Assembly (NCBI GenBank): GCA_008501825.1
Contig: QQUA01000016.1
Coordinates: 1 to 64,000, forward strand
DNA length: 64,000 bases
From: Planctomycetota bacterium
GTDB lineage: Bacteria; Planctomycetota; UBA1135
Reading direction: 5' to 3'
The translations under genes and the position numbers were made by a program. Below, piece by piece: positions 46,499 through 56,548 of this stretch (the stretch's first letter is position 1; each line of letters begins with the position of its first letter). The notes beneath the pieces are model-generated. The model did not search any database, was not told the DNA's origin, and saw only the letters and a list, made by a program, of their open reading frames with translations.

Positions 46499-48709
46499 TT
46501 GTTTGCGGTCCGGCGAACGTGGTTCGCCGCCGCGGTCGTGATCCTGACCTTGCTGGCCGTAGCAGGGTTGTGGAAGCTGCAATTCGACGATCAGCCTAGG
46601 CGCATCTATCGCTCGGACGACGCCGATCACGCCTTGCTGCAACAAACGCTGCAGGATTTCGGTTCCGACGACAACGATTGTTTGCTGGTCCTGGAGCAGG
46701 AACATTGGCTTCACCCCCAAGGGTTGAAGCTTTTGTCCGAACTGCCGGAAAGGATCGCGCCCCTTCCCGGGGTGGAAAGCGTGGTCAGCTTGGCCCAAGT
46801 GCCAATCTGGCAAGGAGGCTTTCCCCAACCCTTGGTGCCGGTGAACACCGGCGGAAGTCCGCCGAAACTGACCGAGGCCTTGCGCCAGGCCATCTTGCAA
46901 CATCCCCTGGTGCCGGGAAGGTTGCTGTCGGAAGACCAAAAAACCGCTCTGGCTTTGGTCCGGCTGCAAGAGGGCCGCCACCGCTTGCAAGACTTCCGGC
47001 CGGTCGTGGAAGGCCTGCAACTTCTGGCGGAAGAACTGAGTCGACAACCAGGCTTGAAGGTCCGAGTCACCGGTATACCGGCGATCCGGGTGGAGATTTA
47101 CGAAACCGCTTACCGGGAGCAGGTGAGGTTCGCCACCATGGCGGCGGTTTGGGCCTTGGTCGTAGCCAGCCTCCTGTTTCGACGACCGCAACCGGCCTTG
47201 CTTTGTTTTTTCGCCACCTGCCTGGCGGCGATCTGGGCCACCGGCTTACTCGGTTGGTTGGGCCAGGAAATGAACCTTTTGCTTTCGATCTTGCCTTCCT
47301 TGGTCATGATCATTGCCTTCACCGATACGGTTCACCTGGCCATGGACATGGCTCGAAGCCGCTATGTAGGCATGGGTCCGGCGCCGGCCGGTTCGCAAGC
47401 AATTTTCAACTTGGGCAGGGCTTGCCTGCTGACTTCCCTGACCACTGCCGCCGGCTTCGGATCTTTGATGATCAGCCGGATCGCCATCATCGCCGACTTT
47501 GGCATGGTCAGCGCCATGGCGGTGATCTTGGCTTTCCTTGCGGTGGTGATCGCCGCTCCCTGGTTATCGACCTGGAAGCCACTTCACATTCCACCCCCCC
47601 GGCATTTGCAGGAGAACCGGACCCAAAAACTGCTGACCGCCTTGGCCGATGCCGTGTTAAAGCGGCCGGCGAAAGTCGCCCTGCTCGGGGTATTGCTGAC
47701 CCTCTTCCTTTTCTGGGTGGCGATGCAAAACCAACCGCAAAACCGATTGAGCGAGGCTTCACCCCAAGCGGGAGACACCTTTCAAGCTTTGATGCATTGC
47801 GATCAAGCTTTCGGCGGGATCCAACAAGCGGCGGTTTTGGTGCAATGGCCGCCGGACATGGATGCCTTCAGTTCGCCGGTTCAGAAAATCCAAAGACAAA
47901 TCCTGGACTTTCTGGAAGCGGATCCTTTTTATCACGCCGCGATCGCTCCGCTTTCGATGCAAGCCTTGCTTCCCAACCAAGCCGTTTCCGCTCAAAGCTG
48001 GAATTGGCTGCCCGAAACGTTTCGCCGCCGGTGGTTGCGCCCCGACTTGAGACAAGCGCTCATCCGCAGCCGAACCCCGGACGCCGCCTCCCAAGAAGCG
48101 GATCAGGCCTTTCAAAGGTTGGAAACCAAACTGATGGCTCTGGAGGCGGAATACCCAGGTTTCGATTTGGCCTTGACCGGTACCTGCGTGGTGGCGCGGC
48201 GCAACATCCAAATCATGGTGGTCGATTTCGCCCGCGGCCTGGGTTTGGCCGCCTTCGTAATTTTCATGGTCATCAGTATTTCGTTTCGGTCCTTCAAGCT
48301 CGGCTTATTGAGCTTGCTGCCCAATGCCTTTCCTTTAGTCTGCGCCGCCTCCATGCTGGTTTTCTTGGACATTCCCCTGCAAATCAGCTCGGCGGTGGCC
48401 CTCACCGTATGTTTGGGAGTGGCGGTGGACGACACCATTCACTTCTTGAGCCGCTTTCAAAAAGAATGGGCTCTGGATCATCAGTTAAAGGAAGCTTTAA
48501 AGCGCACCTACGTCGCCGTCGGAAGAGCTTTGGTGGTGACGACTCTGGTTTTAGCAGGAGGCTTCAGCATGATCATGGCGTCGGAAGTTCCCACCACCCG
48601 GCTCATGGGTTTGCTGACTTCCTCGGGAATTGTCGCCGCCTTGTTCGGCGATTTGGTCTTGTTACCGGCCTTGCTGGCGGCTTTTTACCGCCCCCGCAAA
48701 ACTTCCTGA
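46499..48709 (+). CDS. RND/MMPL-superfamily transporter (HAE3-like)
   Basis: Two repeats with SLVMIIAFTDTVHLAMDMARSR and VCLGVAVDDTIHFLSRFQKEW; about 12 TM; TTG start. Confidence 0.88.
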   Translation: MFAVRRTWFAAAVVILTLLAVAGLWKLQFDDQPRRIYRSDDADHALLQQTLQDFGSDDNDCLLVLEQEHWLHPQGLKLLSELPERIAPLPGVESVVSLAQVPIWQGGFPQPLVPVNTGGSPPKLTEALRQAILQHPLVPGRLLSEDQKTALALVRLQEGRHRLQDFRPVVEGLQLLAEELSRQPGLKVRVTGIPAIRVEIYETAYREQVRFATMAAVWALVVASLLFRRPQPALLCFFATCLAAIWATGLLGWLGQEMNLLLSILPSLVMIIAFTDTVHLAMDMARSRYVGMGPAPAGSQAIFNLGRACLLTSLTTAAGFGSLMISRIAIIADFGMVSAMAVILAFLAVVIAAPWLSTWKPLHIPPPRHLQENRTQKLLTALADAVLKRPAKVALLGVLLTLFLFWVAMQNQPQNRLSEASPQAGDTFQALMHCDQAFGGIQQAAVLVQWPPDMDAFSSPVQKIQRQILDFLEADPFYHAAIAPLSMQALLPNQAVSAQSWNWLPETFRRRWLRPDLRQALIRSRTPDAASQEADQAFQRLETKLMALEAEYPGFDLALTGTCVVARRNIQIMVVDFARGLGLAAFVIFMVISISFRSFKLGLLSLLPNAFPLVCAASMLVFLDIPLQISSAVALTVCLGVAVDDTIHFLSRFQKEWALDHQLKEALKRTYVAVGRALVVTTLVLAGGFSMIMASEVPTTRLMGLLTSSGIVAALFGDLVLLPALLAAFYRPRKTS

Positions 48710-48735
48710 ACGCACCACGAAAGGACGAAAGCAGT

Positions 48736-49527
48736 TCAGCTCCGCTTTCGCAAAATCAGCACCACGTCCAATTGCTGGTCGTCGAGGGCCCGTTCGGATT
48801 CCAATTCGTAAGTGAAATCATAAGTGGCCACGTGTTCCAAGGCCGGAACGGTGCGCAATAAACGCCGGACCTGAGCGGCGTTATAAGTTCGAAATTCCCA
48901 ATAGTGCTCTTGCTGTCGGACCTCCCCCTTTTCTTCAATGCGCAGCCGGGAGCGAACTTTTTCCAGTCGCTCTTTACGCCGCGCCGGCCAAATTTGCAGA
49001 TTGGAAACCACGTGAACTCCATTTCGCTCTCCGACCCAGCGCTCGCGACTGGACCGGATTATCCCGTATTCGCTGAGATGGAATCCGAGCACGTACAAAG
49101 CTCCGGGAGCCAGGTGTTTGGCGACGCACTGCAAGTGGCTACGAGCTTCTTTTTCGGTCAACAAATACTTGAAGGTGCTCACCAAACAAAAGGCCAAATC
49201 GAAGGAACCTTCGAGCTGGAATTTTTCCAATCGACCCGCCAGCAATTCGGCCGGAAGCTTTAGCTTCGCCATCCGATTTTCGGCGAAGGAAAGCATGTGA
49301 GGATTGGCGTCAAAACCGGTCATTTGGTAGCCACGCCGGGCCATCGCCGCCAAAACCCTGCCGCTTCCACAAGCCGGTTCCAACACCCGCTGTGTCGGAC
49401 GGCGACCATAAAGCTCGGCCATGGCCTCCAAGAAATCCACCTCCTTTTCGGTGTCTTCTTCAAAGACGATGTCGTAATACAGCGGGGTGTCGTACCAGTC
49501 GAGGCTTTGGAATCGGCTTTGGGCCAC
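48736..49527 (-). CDS. class I SAM-dependent methyltransferase
   Basis: RVLEPACGSGRVLAAMARRGYQMTGFDANPHMLSFAE. Confidence 0.88.
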   Translation of the reverse strand: MAQSRFQSLDWYDTPLYYDIVFEEDTEKEVDFLEAMAELYGRRPTQRVLEPACGSGRVLAAMARRGYQMTGFDANPHMLSFAENRMAKLKLPAELLAGRLEKFQLEGSFDLAFCLVSTFKYLLTEKEARSHLQCVAKHLAPGALYVLGFHLSEYGIIRSSRERWVGERNGVHVVSNLQIWPARRKERLEKVRSRLRIEEKGEVRQQEHYWEFRTYNAAQVRRLLRTVPALEHVATYDFTYELESERALDDQQLDVVLILRKRS

Positions 49528-49604
49528 AGCGCGGGGTTTCGGGTGCCGGAGTTTGGATTTGGCCGGCTATGATGGTCGTTCCTCTCGCCCAAGGCAAACC
49601 ACCG

Positions 49605-51395
49605 ATGAATCCGATTCCGGAGCGATTGCAAGCGTTGCGCACGCTCATGCGTGAGCACGGCCTGAGCCATTACTTGGTCCCCAGTGCCGACGAACACATC
49701 AACGAATACCTTCCTGGATGGGGTCAACGCCGGCCGTTTATGACCGGTTTCCGCGGCTCCGCCGGGGACGCCTTGATCGGCCTGGAAGAAGCCTGGCTGT
49801 TCACCGACGGTCGCTATCACTTGCAAGCCGAGTTGGAATTGCACGGTTCCGGGGTGCAATTGAGCAAAGTCGGCGCTCCCGGACACCCCAGCCTGGAACA
49901 ATTCCTCCAACAATCGGGACGAAAGCAAGGTTCCAAGCTCCAGGTCGGATACGACCCCATGGTGGTGGGAGTCGGAGCCGCTCGCCAACTGGCCGGTATC
50001 CTGAAATCCGAAGGCGCCGGCTGGAAAGCAGTGCGACCCAATTTGGTCGACGCCATTTGGACGGACCGACCGCAACCGGTGCAAACCCCACTGACGGTGG
50101 TTCCCCCCGCCTGGACCGGACAATCGGCGGACCAAAAAATCGCCGGGATCCGCCAAGATCTGGAACGAGCCGGCGCCACCGCTTTGGTCTTGGTCAAATT
50201 GGACCAGTTGGCTTGGCTTTTTAATTGGCGCAGCGCCGAGGACATCCCCTTCAATCCGGTCTTTGAAGGCTACGCCTATCTGGATCAGGATTCGATTCAC
50301 CTGTTCCTTCACGGCGGTGACCAGCGATTGCCCGCCGAAGCGGAGATGCCCACCGGTTTACAGGTCCACCATCACCACGCCTTTTTGGACTTCCTGGGCA
50401 AGCTGCCGACCTGCCGAGTCTTGAGTGACCCGTCCGGCGTGACCATGGGCGTCCAACTTGCCTTGGAAGAAAATCCGGCGGTGACCGTGGTCGTCGCCGA
50501 CAGCCCGGTGGAACAAGCGAAGTCCCGCAAGAATCCGACCGAGCAAGAAAGCATGCGGCGGGCCAACCGCCGGGCCAGCGCCGCCAAGGTTCGAGCCTTG
50601 CATTGGCTGGATCAAGAATTGGCCGGCGGCCGCGCCGTCACCGAAAAGAGCTTTCAGGAATACATCGAAAAAAGTTATGCCCAATTGGAAGATTATTGGG
50701 GCTTGAGTTTCGACACCATTTCCGCCACCGGCCCTCACGGCGCCATCATGCATTACAACAGTGCCGATGAGTCCCCGCTGGAAGACGGCACTCTGTTTTT
50801 AATCGATTCCGGAGCGCAAGTAGCCGGCGGAACCACCGACGACACCCGCACCGTGGCGGTGGGACAAGTCAGTGCCGAGCAGAAGCGTTTGTACACCTTG
50901 GTGCTCCAATGCCACATGGCCGCCGCCAGCCAGATTTTTCCGGCCGGTACTCCGGGAACTGCTTTGGACGCCTTGTGCCGCATGCCGCTGTGGCGGGAAG
51001 GTCTGGACTTCGACCACGGCACCGGCCACGGGGTCGGTTGCTTCCTGAACGTGCACGAAGGCCCTTTCGCCATTTCGGAGAGAGAACGCAAACCCTTCGC
51101 CGTGCGGCCCCTTGCCGAAGGCATGGTGACTTCCATCGAACCCGGCTTTTACAAAAACGGCTGGGGCGGCATCCGCCTGGAAAACCTTTATTTGATCGTC
51201 GAGGACCGGGTGGATGAAAACGGCCGCCAATGGCTTCGCTTTGAGCCCTTGACCTTCATTCCCTTTGACCAACGTTTGATCGAGCTCAGCATGCTGTCCG
51301 ATTCGGAAAAGGCCTGGTTGGACGCCTACCACACGCGAGTCAAACAAGAACTTGGCAAAGAAATGGAGCCGGCGGAAGTCGCGGCCTTGAGCTAA
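49605..51395 (+). CDS. Xaa-Pro aminopeptidase (M24, aminopeptidase P)
   Basis: YLVPSADEHINEYLPGWGQRRPFMTGFRGSAG; M24 core LIDSGAQVAGGTTDDTRT, HGTGHGVGCFLNVHEGP, SIEPGFYKNGWGGIRLEN. Confidence 0.95.
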   Translation: MNPIPERLQALRTLMREHGLSHYLVPSADEHINEYLPGWGQRRPFMTGFRGSAGDALIGLEEAWLFTDGRYHLQAELELHGSGVQLSKVGAPGHPSLEQFLQQSGRKQGSKLQVGYDPMVVGVGAARQLAGILKSEGAGWKAVRPNLVDAIWTDRPQPVQTPLTVVPPAWTGQSADQKIAGIRQDLERAGATALVLVKLDQLAWLFNWRSAEDIPFNPVFEGYAYLDQDSIHLFLHGGDQRLPAEAEMPTGLQVHHHHAFLDFLGKLPTCRVLSDPSGVTMGVQLALEENPAVTVVVADSPVEQAKSRKNPTEQESMRRANRRASAAKVRALHWLDQELAGGRAVTEKSFQEYIEKSYAQLEDYWGLSFDTISATGPHGAIMHYNSADESPLEDGTLFLIDSGAQVAGGTTDDTRTVAVGQVSAEQKRLYTLVLQCHMAAASQIFPAGTPGTALDALCRMPLWREGLDFDHGTGHGVGCFLNVHEGPFAISERERKPFAVRPLAEGMVTSIEPGFYKNGWGGIRLENLYLIVEDRVDENGRQWLRFEPLTFIPFDQRLIELSMLSDSEKAWLDAYHTRVKQELGKEMEPAEVAALS

Positions 51396-51425
51396 GGGCT
51401 CGGCGCCGCTTTTCCGACAAAACCG

Positions 51426-51466
51426 ACGGGGCGGAATCCAATGGATCCCGCCCCGTGATTCTTTTT
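51426..51466 (+). terminator. Rho-independent terminator, probably bidirectional between convergent genes
   Basis: ACGGGGCGGAATCC-AAT-GGATCCCGCCCCGT (14-bp stem, one mismatch) then CTTTTTG; minus strand reads CGGTTTTG after the stem. Confidence 0.85.
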
Positions 51467-51486
51467 GTTCAAGTCAGGCGAAAGCC

Positions 51487-53253
51487 TTATTCCACCCCGT
51501 GCATCAGCTTCTTGATCCGGCCGGAAGTCAGGAACAAGACCACGCCCAAACCTAAGGCGACGTAAAAGACCTTTTCGTACACCGGCAGGTAGACATCGAT
51601 GATCGGGCCGACCAGATAGGCTTCCAGAGCATCGGCCGCCGCCACCGGAGCTTCAGCGCTTCCGCCGCCGGCTTCAATCAATTGGCTAATGCCGGTCGCC
51701 GCCTCTTGGGTGAACCATTCTTGGGCCACGCCGTGATCCAAAACCGCTTGGGCTTCGACGCCGTTTTCACCCAACTGCCGGATCGCTTCGGTCAACAAAA
51801 CTGGCTCATCCGATTTCTCTGGTTTGGCCAGGCTGGCCAAGCTGACCGCTTCTTCGGTGAAGGTATAGGAACGATCGGTCAACGCATGTTCAGGACTGCC
51901 TTCCACAAATTCCACCTTGGTCAATTTGGCGATCCCGCCGGCGATCAGGTGGCCGAAGGAAATGGTCATGAACCAGGCTCCCATGACGAAACCGGTGGCC
52001 TTGGCCGGAGCCAGCTTGGTGACCGCCGACAAACCGACCGGCGACAGGCACAACTCACCGGTGGTATGAAGCATGTACATGAACACCAGGAACATCCACG
52101 GCACCCGGTAGCCGTCGGGAGTGAAGCGCAAGCCGAACACCAGCAGGCCGTAGCCCAGGCCGAGCTGCAACAAACCCAGAGCGAATTTGCGCGGAATGGA
52201 CGGGTTACGCTTGCCGAGTTTGACCCAAAGAATGGAAAAGAACGGCGCAAAGGCGAGGATGAAGAAGGGATTCACGCCCTGGAACCAGGACGCCGGCTGC
52301 TCGCCGATGAAAGGCATGTTTCGATTGATGACCCGGTCGGCCAGCAAGGTCAGGGATGAGCCGGCCTGTTCAAAGAAAGCCCAGAACATCATGTGAAAGC
52401 CCATCAGAATCATCAGCGAATACAAACGCTGGCGCCCGACCTTGTCTTCGTCCATCGCCATCTTGAACAGCACCGCCAGGACGACCACGCCGGAGGCGTA
52501 AAGCAGCCAGGAAGTAACTTCATTGAAATACAGCAAGATGGCGGCTACCGGAGCCACCAGGCAAGCCGCAACCCAAAGTCCCATGTGGACGTTGAGTCCC
52601 GGCAAGACCATCTTTTTCAAAAGTTCGGGAGAACGGCTTTCGGCTTTGCCTTCCAAATAAGCGGTGCCGGCAATGAATTGAATCAAGCCGATCACCATGC
52701 CGATGGCGGCGGCACCGAAACCCCAGTGCCAACCGACGTCTTCTCCGAGCGGGCCGCAAATCCAGGGAGCCAACAAAGCGCCCAAGTTGATACCCATGTA
52801 GAAGATGGTGAAGCCCGAATCCCGGCGCGGATCGCCTTCTTCATACAGCTTGCCCACCGTCGAAGAAATGTTGGGTTTGAAGAAGCCGTTGCCGATACAC
52901 AAGAAGCCCAAAGCTAGATAAAAGAAAGTTTCGTCCTGGATCGCCATGAGGGCGTGGCCAATGGCCATCATCGAACCGCCGAGGACGATGGCGTGGCGAT
53001 AACCGAGAACCTTTTCCGCCAGATAACCGCCGGCGACCGGGAACAAATACACCAAGGCACCGTAAGCTCCGTAAACCCCGGCGCTGGCGTCGTCGGTATA
53101 ACCCAGCACCTTCACCATGTACAAGGTGAGCAGCGCCCGCATCCCATAAAAGGAGAAGCGCTCCCACATTTCGGAAAAGAACAGGGTGAACAGACCGCGG
53201 GGATGACCCAACCAGGTCTTCCGGGCTACAAGGGCATCGTCGAGTTCGCTCAT
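51487..53253 (-). CDS. POT/PTR-family proton-dependent oligopeptide transporter
   Basis: LFTLFFSEMWERFSFYGMRALLTLYMV, NLGALLAPWICGPLGE; start MSELDDAL. Confidence 0.94.
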   Translation of the reverse strand: MSELDDALVARKTWLGHPRGLFTLFFSEMWERFSFYGMRALLTLYMVKVLGYTDDASAGVYGAYGALVYLFPVAGGYLAEKVLGYRHAIVLGGSMMAIGHALMAIQDETFFYLALGFLCIGNGFFKPNISSTVGKLYEEGDPRRDSGFTIFYMGINLGALLAPWICGPLGEDVGWHWGFGAAAIGMVIGLIQFIAGTAYLEGKAESRSPELLKKMVLPGLNVHMGLWVAACLVAPVAAILLYFNEVTSWLLYASGVVVLAVLFKMAMDEDKVGRQRLYSLMILMGFHMMFWAFFEQAGSSLTLLADRVINRNMPFIGEQPASWFQGVNPFFILAFAPFFSILWVKLGKRNPSIPRKFALGLLQLGLGYGLLVFGLRFTPDGYRVPWMFLVFMYMLHTTGELCLSPVGLSAVTKLAPAKATGFVMGAWFMTISFGHLIAGGIAKLTKVEFVEGSPEHALTDRSYTFTEEAVSLASLAKPEKSDEPVLLTEAIRQLGENGVEAQAVLDHGVAQEWFTQEAATGISQLIEAGGGSAEAPVAAADALEAYLVGPIIDVYLPVYEKVFYVALGLGVVLFLTSGRIKKLMHGVE

Positions 53254-53477
53254 CGAGGATTTCGGTCGCGGAAAGGATTGCCAGAGCAATCCATGGGGCC
53301 GCGGCTTTCCGCCAGCGGCGAGGGCGAAGGGCAATGACGGTTTCGGCGGCCTCTTGGTGGATGCCCGCCCAAGGCGGAAGTAGGCCCGGCCAAAAACCGG
53401 TCCCTAAGGGTATCGGGGCGAGCAGCTTCGAGCGAGGCGGCCGGGCGGGGAAGCACCTCTGCCCGGCGCCCATTTCG

Positions 53478-54413
53478 TCACATGTCGCTAAAAGCGGGTC
53501 TGTTGCGGGGTAGCTGCTGGGGCCTGAGGGCGGGATCCAGGGAAAAGGGCAGTTCGGCGGTTTCCCGCCGTTGCGGCCGGCCGTCCCGCATCCACCACAG
53601 CCAGCGCCCTTCCGGGCCCAGCCGGGGACTGCGATCGGCTCCCGGGCTGTTCCAGGACGGCCCCAGCGGCAGCGGCTGGCTCCAGCCCCAGGGCCCGAGC
53701 CAGCTCAGGTAGAGATCCAAATCCCCCCGGCCCCCAGGCCGATCGGAGGCAAACAGGAGAAGACGGCCATCGGTCGACACCCACGGATCCCGCTCCTGCC
53801 ATGGGCTGGCGATCGGGGCGGCCAAGGCTTCGGCTTGCCCCCAGGCGCCCCGCACCATGCGGGCGGCATAAAGATCCCAACCTCCCGCCCCACCGCTCCG
53901 GTTGGAGGCGAAATAGAGGCCTCCGGATGCATCCAAGGTGGGATGGGATTCCGCCGCGTCGGAATTCAATCGAGGCCCCAGGGAAAGCGGGGCCGCCCAT
54001 CCTCCCGCCGCCGGTGCCAGCAGATACAGATCCCGATCGGCATCGTCCTGGTCGGTAGCCCCAAGGGCACTGCAAACCAGAAAGCGTCCTAAAGGATGAA
54101 GGCAGGGGTGGCGGACCTGCTTCAGCTTTTCAAACGGAAGGAATTGCGGGGGGCTCCAAAGTTCTTCGACCCGCCGGCATTGAACCAACCGAATTCCCGA
54201 CTCCGGATCCATCCATTCCCCTACCGCCCGACTGCCATCGGCGACCAGAGTCGGCCGCCAAACCTCCGGCGGGAAGGGGCTCGAATCGGCGGGCCGCCAA
54301 GCTCGGCCGGCTCCGGTTTCGGAAAGCCCCGGCGGTTGCTGGCTACAAGCTGCGACCAATCCCAGGGCGAAAGCCAAAAGAAGAACCGAAAGATCGACTC
54401 GCCCCATGGTCAT
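53478..54413 (-). CDS. PD40/WD40-like beta-propeller lipoprotein
   Basis: Lipobox LVAAC; repeats ESHPTLDASGGLYFASNRSGGAGGWDLY, RDPWVSTDGRLLLFASDRPGGRGDLDLY. Confidence 0.82.
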   Translation of the reverse strand: MTMGRVDLSVLLLAFALGLVAACSQQPPGLSETGAGRAWRPADSSPFPPEVWRPTLVADGSRAVGEWMDPESGIRLVQCRRVEELWSPPQFLPFEKLKQVRHPCLHPLGRFLVCSALGATDQDDADRDLYLLAPAAGGWAAPLSLGPRLNSDAAESHPTLDASGGLYFASNRSGGAGGWDLYAARMVRGAWGQAEALAAPIASPWQERDPWVSTDGRLLLFASDRPGGRGDLDLYLSWLGPWGWSQPLPLGPSWNSPGADRSPRLGPEGRWLWWMRDGRPQRRETAELPFSLDPALRPQQLPRNRPAFSDM

Positions 54414-54958
54414 GAGGCGGTTGATTCTCCGCGACGATGAGTTCCCAAAGCGTAGTCCTCTTCGTACAAGCGGTAATCGCATGCGTCCATGCCGGCTTTT
54501 CGATAAACCTCTTGCGCGCTTTGATTCTGGCGATCCACGTAAAGCCGTATGCCGCAAACTTGAGGATCTTGCCTGGCTTGGCGCCTCACCTCCTGGTGAA
54601 GCCGGCGATAACAACCGCGGCGCCGAGCTTGAGGTTGAACGTATACGCTTTGAATCCACCAAAACCAGGCGTTGCGCCAATCGCTCCACTCGCGAGTGAC
54701 CATTAAGGAAGCCAGCACCCTGCCATTTTCCTCGACGACAAAATACTGTCCTTTGGCCGGATCCTCGAAAACCGCCGCCACTCCCTTACGGGCGACTTCC
54801 GGGTCCAAGCTGCGCCCTTCGGTTTCTTCGGCCATCGCGCACTGAAATCGGACCAGATCGGCTAAGTCCGAAACCTGAGCCGGTCGAACATTGAGGGAAG
54901 CTTGAGGTCGATTCATTCCGAAACCTGGCGGAATTATTGGTGTTGCAAAGCCTAGCAT
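54410..54958 (-). CDS. GNAT-family N-acetyltransferase
   Basis: NVRPAQVSDLADLVRF, IQSVYVQPQARRRGCYRRLHQEV, LYVDRQNQSAQEVYRKAGM; 4-nt overlap with the downstream gene. Confidence 0.9.
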   Translation of the reverse strand: MLGFATPIIPPGFGMNRPQASLNVRPAQVSDLADLVRFQCAMAEETEGRSLDPEVARKGVAAVFEDPAKGQYFVVEENGRVLASLMVTREWSDWRNAWFWWIQSVYVQPQARRRGCYRRLHQEVRRQARQDPQVCGIRLYVDRQNQSAQEVYRKAGMDACDYRLYEEDYALGTHRRGESTAS

Positions 54959-55261
54959 TCGCCTTTTTTCCTATTGGGAGCATGTTCCCAAAAATTGTCC
55001 AAAAACAGGACCGTTAGCGTCTTTTTGCAAGAAGAATTGAAAATTCGGCGCTAGCAAACCCAATGAAACCATTGCTTTAGGCCGATAAAGCTGGTGGCGG
55101 GGGCCGGCCAAGGCCCGTCTTCCGAAGTTGCGGAGAAGGGCCCATACGTGGCGGTTCCACATCCTTTCAGCTTTTTTTCGGGGAAAGCAAGGAGGAACAA
55201 GAGAAAAAAGAAGTTTCAGAAAACCACTACCTGCGAATGAGGTAGTGAAAGAGGAACCAAG

Positions 55262-56482
55262 ATGAAAACCACTCCCTTCCATCCTGTTGGTGCGAACCCG
55301 AGGGTGTTTCACCCCCGCGCCTGGCTGGCCTTTCAGCCGGTGGACGAGCGCCTCCAAACGCAGGCCATGACCGGGAGCCATGAATTGAGCGAACTGCTGG
55401 ATGCTCGCTTTTGGGCGTTGTTGATCTTCAACGACGGTCCCGCTTTGCACGACCTGGTGCTGGAATACTTTCCTAGCAAACGGTCTTTGCAAATCCATCG
55501 GCATGAAATTGCCCGTTTGGAAAGCGGCCAGCACGCCTTTCATTTCATCGGCGGCCCCGGTGCCGAACCGCCGAAAGGCACTTACCGCCTTTGGGCCAGG
55601 AGCGAGCAAGGGATCCCTCTTTACTTGGAAACTCATTTTGCAGGTTTCCAAAACACCCTGAAACTGCCGCCTTCCCTTGCCGAGATGCCGGTTCTTCCCA
55701 TGGCTCCGGCAGCGGCTTGGCCGTACGAGGAATACCGGCGCATTTTAGTGGAAAGCACCATTTTGGGCGGTTCTTCCGAAACCGTTCCCGCGGCTCAAAC
55801 CTTCCTGCAAAGGGTGGAGCGCTTGCAACGGGCCCAAGAAGAAATCCCGTCCCACTCGGCTTCCAAAGAAATCATTTGGACCGCTTTGCAAGAAGTGTTC
55901 GGCGCCTCCGAGCAAGACTTGAATGGTGGAGAACTTCAAGTCCTGTTGGATCAAGCCGCCGCCGGCTTGAGAGAGCAGGCCATTCGCAGGGCCGAGACTC
56001 AGGAAAGCCAAGATCAAGTTCCCGAAGGAGCTCTTTCTTTGGCTTTAGTGCCCAGCGATCCGCCGACTCTCTACTTGCTGAATAACAGCGACGACCGCTT
56101 GCGCCGGGTCCAGGTTCACATCGAACGATACCGGTGGTCCAAGGAAAATGGTGGCTCCACCGAATTGTTGGCGCCGATGACCTTGGAATACGAAAGCATT
56201 GAAGCGCGGTCGTCGGTGGCTCTGTGGCCTTTGGAAGACTTGGACCATGGATGCTTCCTGGAAGTGGAGATCGTGGCTTTCCGCAATCAAAGCCAAGGCA
56301 TGGTGCAAGCCAAGGGCATGGTTCCCGGCGCTTTGGCCAATCAATTGGAGGAAGCCTTTCCGGTGATTTTGCTCCAGGGCCGCAAAGCACAAGTCCGTAC
56401 CATGACTCAAGGCCGGCCCCAGGAAGTCAGTGTCGATCCACCGACTTGTTTGGGAGACGGACCGGGTAGCCTGGCTGCCTAA
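55262..56482 (+). CDS. hypothetical protein (406 aa)
   Basis: Long ORF with GAGGAACC RBS-like sequence, upstream hairpin and downstream terminator; no family recognised. Confidence 0.75.
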   Translation: MKTTPFHPVGANPRVFHPRAWLAFQPVDERLQTQAMTGSHELSELLDARFWALLIFNDGPALHDLVLEYFPSKRSLQIHRHEIARLESGQHAFHFIGGPGAEPPKGTYRLWARSEQGIPLYLETHFAGFQNTLKLPPSLAEMPVLPMAPAAAWPYEEYRRILVESTILGGSSETVPAAQTFLQRVERLQRAQEEIPSHSASKEIIWTALQEVFGASEQDLNGGELQVLLDQAAAGLREQAIRRAETQESQDQVPEGALSLALVPSDPPTLYLLNNSDDRLRRVQVHIERYRWSKENGGSTELLAPMTLEYESIEARSSVALWPLEDLDHGCFLEVEIVAFRNQSQGMVQAKGMVPGALANQLEEAFPVILLQGRKAQVRTMTQGRPQEVSVDPPTCLGDGPGSLAA

Positions 56483-56501
56483 GCGCTCAGGCCAACCCGA
56501 G

Positions 56502-56538
56502 GGCGCCTGCACTAGCCGTGCAGGCGCCTGGACTTTTA
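56502..56538 (+). terminator. Rho-independent terminator
   Basis: GGCGCCTGCAC-TAGCC-GTGCAGGCGCC then TGGACTTTTAT. Confidence 0.75.
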
Positions 56539-56548
56539 TATTGGCGGG

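Noticed and set aside
46678-48861. 727-aa ORF in an alternative plus-strand frame over the RND transporter gene
   Set aside because: Composition is Gly/Arg/Pro-rich with no domain, and the overlapping frame encodes a clear 12-TM transporter; long alternative frames are expected at this GC content.
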